Of a DNA stretch of 64,000 nt, positions 56,114 through 64,000 are shown one piece after another. The notes beneath the pieces were generated by a model. It was not told the DNA's origin, did no database searches, and saw only the letters and a list, made by a program, of their open reading frames with translations. Numbering within the stretch: position 1 is the first letter of the stretch; every line of letters begins with the position of its first letter. The stretch covers positions 280,209,158-280,273,157 of the forward strand of contig CM068373.1 of the NCBI GenBank assembly GCA_034769895.1. The letters run 5' to 3'. The stretch is from Magicicada septendecula. Lineage: Eukaryota; Arthropoda; Insecta; Hemiptera; Cicadidae. Position numbers and translations under genes: made by a program.

Positions 56114-59100
56114 TGAAGTCTTACTCATTAATTAGTTGTTAATTTAATATTATTTTTTAACTATAATGTTTGGTCCAGGAAATCGTTTAGTGTACTCGGA
56201 CAGAGAACGGTGTGCAAATACAAATAACAATACGCAACTCAAGTAAAACACACCATTATTTATTTTTCTTTGAGAACACAGAAAAGATCATGAACACTTA
56301 TTTCGCCTTAAAGCGTAAAACTGATTATTAATAAACTACGTATATCAAATTACACAACTCAACACTTCTTTTTAGGCCTATATCTTGTCATTCACTCAAT
56401 CACGCACTCTTTCACACTTCATTTCTTTTTTATTGAGCTCAATTTAAAAATGCCAGTATTTTAAATAATTTTGAAATGGTATTTATTGTTGAAATGTCTA
56501 CTTCCCTTGTTTAGGCTGCGTAGAATTTCATCACATGGCGTGCGTTGTTTACACTGTTTGCTGTTTTATTTTACTGTTGCACTATCACACTTTACAGCCG
56601 AACTGTCAATTTACTGCAATTATAGATGAATATTTAGCCAAAAACTGTTTGCATTTTGAAATATATATATAAATTCACATTTTTTGTTATATGCGGGCGC
56701 CCGCGACTGCTGCTGCAGACCGTGAAAGATGAACGTCGACTGACTTTCTGTGTTACAAACTTCCGTTTGATGCGTCTCCAAACTGCTTCACCCCGCTCCC
56801 CGCCGTACGTCTTGTCTATAATATTATAACGTTCCATTGGGTTGAGTTTCACCTCTTCAACTCGTAATTTCCTGTTTCTCGTCAACAAATACTTAATGTG
56901 TTGGTCACTGGCTATAAATAGATTTTCGTTATAACCATATAAGGCCATGGAAATTTACTGACTCATGTTTACTGGCTCTCATGTCACCTCAAAGGGGCCT
57001 CATCTTTACATGTTATAGAATTTATGAAATTACACAATAATATTTAAATAAATTTAGACTGAAGATATAAAATATGAGTGAAGAGAGCTTGTTAAGAAAT
57101 TAGTAGCAAGAGTGAGGACGATATTGATTCATAACCAGATTTCATTTGTTGCTACAGGTGTTTATTTTTGTGTATTTTCATATACAGTAGATTTATATAG
57201 TGTATGGTAAGTAACCTTTGGGTATTACGTGTGTTTTCCATGATAGTAATACTTCTTCAATCCAGGTTCGTTATTTTTCTAACATCTCTAGCCAAGTGGT
57301 TGTCACTCTCATTTCATTTGTTTACATGTATTAGTTTACTGTGTAGGTATCCATCCTGATGTAATGGTAAATATCAGTAGGTAAACTATTTTATCCTTTA
57401 GTTAATTTTTTATTTTAATTAATTTAGGTTGTGCTACACCCCACCCTTCTACATATTTTACATGATAGGTAAATAGGTAAAATGTTTTTTAAATTTTATT
57501 TTAGCAAAAAACTGTTTCTAAACTAACAAACATAATCCAGAAACACAACTAATAGAAAAGCAACATACACCATTTATAAGGTAAATTAAAGACAATTAAG
57601 GAGATATGATAAACACTTTAATTGGGTTATTGTTATTTTGGAGTGTTAGTGGTCTCAAATATTTCTACTAGTAATTTTATACAAACCACTATGTTGTATT
57701 TGGTATTGACGAGCGCTTTCGGCAGTCAAGCCATCTTCAGGTCATTTACCAACAGAGAAATATGAAACCGTTCACTTCTTATATACCGTTTTACCGGACC
57801 TATCTAGCCCTGCCCCCTGACAAAGTAACGTCTTACTTAGCTCCACCCATAGTGGGTTGCCTTACATTACCAATTTTGTAGCCGTTACAATTTACGTTTA
57901 ACTTACTCTTTTTTGTTGTCTAATAAGCTGCTAAATACTTCTTCATTTTGTGATTCTAAATCCCTTTTCGGAAAGCGCCCAAATGTGATGCTACAAAATA
58001 CTGTCACATAAAATTTACTTAGCAAATACAACATTGAATAATTACGGGTGCCATGCACAAGTCTGTGCAACAACATATAAGATTAGGCTTACCTTTCGGT
58101 CCAGAATTCGGGTTAACGAACCAGTAATAGTGAAATGTGTTACCTGAAATAACTCACTCGTGCTTGTAACTTTTACCAATGACATTACCCTTTATTCAAA
58201 CACTACTCACAAAAGACATATTCCCATATATTCACAAAAAAATCGTGCCAAACATGCACGTTTTTACGCCTCGGGGCATAGTCCCATTTATCTAAACATT
58301 AATAAGAATTACAGGTTTTTGACCCTCCAAAATAAACATTTGTAATAAAATAATAAAATATGGTATACTATGGTATACTAAACAATAAATATTTGCACAA
58401 CCCAGCACTTGAATTATTTAGTTCACTCTCTCTATCTCTCTCTCTCTCTCTCCCTCTCATTCTCTGGTACAAATTTGTTATTTTATGAGCACATTTAAAT
58501 TATTGAATGAATTTTGAATTGGTCATTTGAATTTCGTTATGAACTTGAATTATATAAATATTGGACCGGTCTCACCCAAATATTGGACAGATCTCATCGC
58601 ACTGCTCGGATCAGTCGCTTGTGCACAAGCTGTTCGTTTTTACTTCATCTTCGGGCCCACACCGTCGTGTCCACCCTCGAAAACACTTTGGGCATATTTT
58701 AGCCGCACGTAGTTTGACGATCCACTGGCCGATGACACCTGTTCAAATGGTTACCGCCCCAACATCTCTGATACTTTGAAAATAGTTATTTAACCACTTT
58801 TGGTGGTGTAAAAGTTAAAAATTCACACTCAGTGAATCTCTGCCGGCCGGCTCCGTTCACTGTCTAGGCGAAAATGACCCAGAGTCTTTGTTAAACATTG
58901 CGTAGGTGGGGCAAAAACTACGTCACCAGTCTTTTGTTCGTATAGCCAAGCCTCGAGTTGTTTACAGAAATATGCATTCCTTCAGCTGACGTCATCAGGG
59001 CTAGTCTCGTTATCTCTATCTGTGACACACGGTTTTTTGCTATGTTTGCCGTTTTACAATGAAAGCGATCGGAATCCTGTCAATTCCAATCTGCGTTGTA

Positions 59101-59246
59101 TAAAATATTATATAGTCCACTCATCAAAACTTTATAGGGATTATGAAATATTACAAAATTTATTACCAAATAATTGTCAGGAAATAAATACAATAATTAT
59201 GGTTTTTTGGACCATATTTTTATAAATGTAAGATTGTACCATCACA
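56114..59246 (-). repeat. LTR B'' flanked by both PBS and polypurine tract
   Basis: Runs TGAAGTCTTAC to GTACCATCACA, 3133 bp, with start sequence related to the B' LTR. On its left is a primer-binding site (56 093-56111), and on its right a polypurine tract and hairpin (59247-59295). This is the order expected of the central LTR of a tandem element. Inside are a CT-rich microsatellite (about 58427-58458) and, at 57708-57740, a motif like that of the MITE at 44553-44584. Whether all 3.1 kb is original LTR is unsure. Frames inside (for example 104 codons at 56634-56948) match nothing I recognise. Confidence 0.6.
58427..58458. repeat. CT-rich microsatellite
   Basis: An imperfect run of CT dinucleotides broken by TATCT and CCCT. 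Confidence 0.85.
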
Positions 59247-60057
59247 AAACCCCCTCAATGAAAGATTTTGTGCCGAAGCATAAAAACTTTCATTGACACA
59301 ATCGTACTTCCTAAAGGGATCAGCCAGGATATGTCGCCACAACCCCCTTACAATTTATATAAAAAGAAATCAATAACTCACCCGTGGTCCGATGACGATG
59401 ACAGAACCTGCATGACCTTACTGGACTTCTCCTTCGAGATCCCAACACCATAAGGCCAATCAGGCGCGTAACGTTCCTGCTCTGACGCGCCGGCCAGCTC
59501 AGGACCGCTGTCATAACATCACCAAACACTGAAACAATAAATTAAAATATCAAAATAGTGGCTTGGTATATGACTCTATCCTTAACTGATCTGTTTCCCC
59601 TTAGGTATGTGCGGGTTTGCGTTAATAAGCACTGGGTTTGCTTGAAATACTAGAAATACAAATACAAAAAATATAAAATACAAGAATTATATAGAATTGC
59701 CATTCTCTTCATGGACTACCCTTTAATTGTAAAAATTGTTTCGATTCCCATCGATAATAATTAACTCTTTCTGTTTCATAATTAATGTAATTATAAAAGA
59801 AACAAATACTTAAATAAAACATATGGAAATCCACATAAAATCCCCAATATTACCTAAATCTCCCAAATATTACTCAAACATGGAGAAAAACATTTTATTG
59901 AAAAAAAAAAAAATTAATAAAATCTTATTGAAATTAATATTATTATTATTATTATTAACAGTTAATAAATGGCGCTGTTAATAATATTTACCCCTCTTTC
60001 TCCTCCACACACACTATTTCTTATACATCATGTTAAAATTTCTATGTTAATACATAA
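59247..60057 (-). other. 3' end of a D/E-type element: hairpin and polypurine tract
   Basis: On the minus strand a stem CAATGAAAG/CTTTCATTG (59256-59264, 59287-59295) is followed by GAGGGGGTTT and LTR TGTGATGG. The stretch 59340-59460 matches E around 10390-10510 (CTGGACTTCTCC, GAGATCCCAACACC). The rest to 60057 is AT-rich without recognisable genes and is cut by the D-like LTR. Confidence 0.65.
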
Positions 60058-60700
60058 TGTAATGGGTCGAATTAGAAAGTTTTTTATTTTTTATTAATCT
60101 TGGTTTTGATTTTGTTAAAATTGTACAATTCACTTCATATATGGGAGCTACCCCAGTTTAATTTTATATTAATATAAATCACCCATTCAATCACTTTCAA
60201 ATTGCCAGACTTCACCTGTGAGGAGCCTCCAGTACACCAATGCACAGTCTTAGCCTAAACAATTGCACAGACGTATTGCGTAACCGCCCAGCAGCAGGTT
60301 TTTGTGAATCACAGTCTGCAGTTTGTCACCACTGAATGAACACCAGTCAGAGCAGTGAAAAGTTCGTGAATTAAAACAGTGGCCTCGGGAGTGTAAGATA
60401 GGCCGTAATAATTAGTCGGCCTATTTAGTCCAGTATTAAAACAGTTAATAAAAACGCACAAACAGTATACATGCGCCCAGTCTAATAACAACTTCAGACC
60501 GCGCGGTCATAAAATTTTTGCTCGAGCGTAACTAGTGTCAGCCGACCTCACCAGTAAGAACCCGGAACAGTTATCTAAAAAAGTGCAACAGTAAATCAGA
60601 ATATGAAGCGAAGTGAGCGAACAGAAAATAAAATGTGGTAAATTGAAAAAGACAACTTTCGGACATCAAAAAGGGGAATTTGTGCGGGTCAGGCCACGAG
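60058..60700 (+). repeat. D2: diverged D-like LTR (right end not found)
   Basis: Begins TGTAATGGGTCGAATTAGAAAG like the D LTR. It matches D again over 60480-60670, including GACCGCGCGGTC at 60497-60508 with a weaker TATA (ATAAAAT) and AGCCGACC at 60541-60548. No G run precedes it, so it is a 5' LTR or a solo LTR. Similarity fades after about 60700. Confidence 0.65.
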
Positions 60701-62502
60701 GTCAGAGGAGACGCCGCTATACAAGTAAAAGTATTTATGTAAAACATTTTAATGATTGCCAATGGATGATGCGCACCGTGAGGACTAAAAAATGTTGATT
60801 AGAATCCAGGCACGGCGGACCATAAAATGTGTTAATGTATTGGGCCCGAGTGGGCTAAAATATGTTTCTTAGTTGACGAATTCTGTCGGCTGGTCTTCCA
60901 TGTCAGTTAAAAATACTGTGAAATGAATGCATTGCTTCTGCAGGTAGAAAATGACAAGAAGTGGACTGTATATGAATAAATTTAATGTCTGACTTCGTTA
61001 CATTACATATATGTTATTTGTTGAAATGAGGTTGGCTAATAGTGCGTTTGCGAAGTATTATAAATTTAGATCAAAAATGAATCGGGCCTAGTCGGCCATA
61101 AGCGAGAATGTAAGGCCTAAAGCCTACATTGAATGTCGACAGTAATGACAGCGAAAGATTCGGCGAACCGAACGCCGATAAAGCTAGCTACGCACTGTGC
61201 AGAGTACAAACATGCAAATATTGAGGCCAGGCAGTGAGCAGATTAGCCAACCTAGAAAATGAAATCATCGCGCTACCGTACATAAGCTGCCCGTCAAAAT
61301 CAAAATGATTTTTTAAAATTTTATAATAAATTATGATACATTTACAATTTAATTTAAAAAGTACAGTTCTTAGTAATGATACGCAGTTAGATCCAAGGCT
61401 GAGTTGAACCTTGAGTTATGTGATTAGATAACGGCAATCCGTCATTAGTTTAGAGATAAGCATGCATAAGATAAGCCTAGAGATAGGCGCTTGTAGGCCA
61501 AGGTTGGCGGACAGCTGTTTCATGTATGAATAAGTCTGGTTGACCAATATTGCTGACACAAGTGTGTGCAGTATATAACATTATAAAACATGAAAGAAAA
61601 ATACATAATTATACAATGTTTAATGCATGATCGGAAGCTCATCACATGATGGACCGATCGCTGGTAACCCCTTGCATGTCATAGATGGTTACCTTAAAAT
61701 TGATTGAGGCCCGTGGACCTGTACAGATAGTTCATTACATGAACAAAATTGTTGTTGAACATGTTGCAGTTACATGTTCTATTGTATATTCAGCAGGGCG
61801 GCATATAATGACCTAGTCATGCTATTCCTGAAGTTTCAGGAACTTACAGTATGTAACAATGTATGAACAAGCTAGATGCTGAATGCAAGCCCCGTTATGA
61901 CATGTATGTCATGATTTTCATTAAAAGAATTGTGCATGCTTACTTGCAAAATGAATAAAATATAAAATACAATATAAATAAACCTAAACGTGGCAGTTAC
62001 ATACGGCAGACGCTAAATAGTTTTTACATAGTCACAATTTATGTGAATACAATAACAATAATTTAAATAATTACAATATAAATAATTGCAATGTCAAATA
62101 ACAATACAATACTGAAGTTACAGAAACAATTTAACAATTTAAAGACATTCACAGAATAGTACATATTTATTAGCAACAATATAAAGAAATGAATGCATGA
62201 TTGCTTAGCTGCAAAACATGCGAATATTATGTAATAACATTTTATAAATAAGACCACCAAAAAACATGCAATATACCCCATAACATCAAATGAAAATGTG
62301 TAAGACATAGTATGCCACACAAATTAACATACAATACAAATATTAAGATACCACCATGACTGTGATAATTAGAAGCGTGCAATGACGCAAAATTGACAAG
62401 AAAAATATTGTGATGATTCATCACAATTATGTTGACCACATGGTCGTAATAAGTAATAAGCCAATGGCTGAATAAGCAGCATTGTGCTAAATAATCATAA
62501 TG
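60701..62502. other. Unassigned non-coding stretch
   Basis: About 1.8 kb with no credible gene. It should contain the end of the D2 LTR and the 3' non-coding part and 3' LTR of the BEL/Pao element on the right, but I could not place either boundary. Confidence 0.4.
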
Positions 62503-63987
62503 TCAAATCTCGTCTCGCGCTGGCAACAGACATAATTTATGTATTGGTCTCCGCAAAACACCCGTAGGCGTGCGAATGTCTACGACACGAACCAAGTTAT
62601 CTGGGCCGGGAAATGTGGCGATGATTACGCCAAATTTCCAGGCTAATGGAGGCAAATTATCCTCAATAAGCAAAACTAAGTCACCAATGGAAACATTATC
62701 TTTGGCAAACTTCCACTTGTGACGCTGTTGTAGCTGGTGCAAATAATCGCGAGACCACGCCTTCCAAATGCCCCGGACAAACCTCTGAAGTAGTTGCCAA
62801 CGTCCAAGACGAGAAACAGGAACGTGAGAAAGGTCTGGGTCCGGAATCGCCGTTGAGGGCGCGCAAATCAAAAAATGACCAGGTGTAAGTGGAACCGGGT
62901 CGTTAACATCCGAAGAGATAGCAAATAAAGGTCAAGAGTTCAGACATGCCTCTATCTGAGACAAAACGGTCGTGAATTCTTCGAAGTTTAGTATAGATTT
63001 GCCTACCACGCGGCGCAGATGAAATTTTAAACTCTTTATGCCGCTCTCCCAAAGGCCACCGAAATGAGGTGAGGAGGGCGGAATAAATGACCATGATATC
63101 CCCTGAGAGGATGTGAATGACTTAATCGAAGAGATGGCGTCCTTATTGTGCCAAAGGTTGTAAATATCATGTAAGATGGTGCGGGCTTTCCTGAAATTTG
63201 TGCCGTTGTCAGAGTACAGTTGACTGGGTATACCCCGACGTGCCATGAAACGACGTAAAGCGGCTATAAATGCGCTGGCCGTAAGGTCGGACACCAATTC
63301 CAAGTGGATAGCCCTAGTAGCTAAGCAAACAAACAAAGATACGTATGCCTTAGTAAGAGTTCTAGACTTCTGCCCGCCATGACGAATCATGAAGGGACCA
63401 CCATAATCAACCGCGCAAAATAGAAATGGCCTTGAAGGAGTGACTCTAGGAAATGGCAAAATACCAAGTCTCTGAACCTGCTGTGTGGCACTAAACCTGA
63501 TACACTTGAGACATTTACGAATAATGGAACGGATGACTAGCCGGGCATTAACAATCCACCAACGTTGACGCAGTGAATGATGCACGAGTTGAGCACCAGC
63601 GTGAAGTAAACGAATATGTTCACGTTCGATGATAAGGCGTGTAATATGCGCCGATGGGGGTAATACAATAGGATGTTTCGAATCGTAGGGTAATTGGGAA
63701 TGCTGCAATCGTCCGCCCACGCGTATCACTCCAGAATCGTCGAGAAACGGGTCGAGAGAAGCCAACTTGCTCCTAATGGAAACAGAAGATCCGTTACGAA
63801 GACAATTAATTTCGGTTGCGAAATGGATCGACTGAGATTGTTTTATGAAGAAATTGAGGGACTGATGAATTTCTATAGGGGTCAGATCGCCCGAAAGTTT
63901 ATCCGCACATGAGTGCCTAATATTTCTGATGAAACGAAAACAGTAAGCGTATACACGCGTCAGCCGGTGCAACGAGGAAAAGTCCAA
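62503..63987 (-). pseudogene. pol: BEL/Pao pol, integrase and DUF5641 (one stop, truncated by window)
   Basis: Minus strand, two frames 62932-63987 and 62503-62871 in line. First the integrase zinc-binding part (HAGAQLVHHSL, KCLKCIRF), then the catalytic core with D (AVDYGGPF), D (YSDNGTNF) and E (GGLWESGIKSLK). The DUF5641 domain that closes BEL/Pao pol proteins follows (RWQLLQRFVRGIWKAWS, GDLVLLIEDNLPPLAWKFG). A TGA at 62932-62934 interrupts a normally continuous CLNSRPL-type motif and fits CGA to TGA. Protease and RT would lie to the right of the window. Integrase inserts element DNA into the genome; this copy is probably dead. Confidence 0.92.
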
Positions 63988-64000
63988 CGATAAGTCAACA

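Noticed and set aside
56634..56948. 104-codon minus-strand frame
   Set aside because: It lies in an LTR, matches no family I recognise, and I see no homologous frame in the related LTR.

Overview
The window is AT-rich eukaryotic DNA made almost entirely of transposable elements. I see no host gene, tRNA, rRNA or CRISPR array. Several lineages of Ty3/gypsy LTR retrotransposons with long coiled-coil gags, plus a BEL/Pao element with a DUF5641 C-terminus, point to an arthropod, probably an insect; the species cannot be read from this sequence. Element names used here (B1, B2, B', B'', C, D, D2, E, F) are my own labels. Layout: 1-737 is a piece of a C-type LTR joined to a minus-strand pol/gag fragment (B1, 738-2939). 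Inside the B1 gag lies the LTR of element F (2940-3455, continuing at 36115-38958). That LTR is split by element C (3456-36110, minus strand, 4-bp duplication ATAT). C is split by element D (7382-25726, plus strand, duplication ATCC). The D gag is split by element E (9374-16856, minus strand, duplication GGTA). This makes a five-level nest, and LTR divergence counted by eye rises outward (E about 0.5%, D about 1.2%, C about 1.5-2%, F about 2.5%). F continues at 38959-43242 as a copy lacking reverse transcriptase. Next come B2 (43243-50041), a third F-type LTR piece (50042-50661), a gag fragment B' (50662-51692) with its LTR (51749-56087, carrying a 3.16-kb terminal-inverted-repeat DNA transposon), another LTR B'' (56114-59246), a D-like LTR (from 60058), and the 3' part of a BEL/Pao pol (62503-63987, running off the window). 

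How the parts work: each gypsy element encodes gag (coiled coil plus capsid) and pol (protease, reverse transcriptase, RNase H, integrase). In all four element families with readable gag-pol junctions, pol lies in the -1 frame behind a slippery heptamer (GGGAAAC, GTTAAAC twice, TTTAAAC). A stem-loop follows in each, and in three of the four the heptamer abuts the gag stop codon. The D and B gags carry a RanBP2-type zinc finger flanked by Arg-Gly-rich tails, like FET proteins, instead of the usual CCHC knuckle. The C gag has no zinc finger but an Asn-rich then Arg-rich tail. 

Most noteworthy: D, E and B2 keep a long non-coding 3' region with a set of hairpins whose stems differ by compensatory base changes, suggesting a selected RNA structure. 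E is a gag-only element. Its gag-like protein shares the N-terminal half with D, but the capsid/zinc-finger half is replaced by an unrecognised domain. It retains the 3' hairpins and polypurine tract, so it looks like a non-autonomous partner of the D/B lineage. Pol genes of B2, C, D and F are all broken, several by single-base homopolymer losses that could be sequencing errors.
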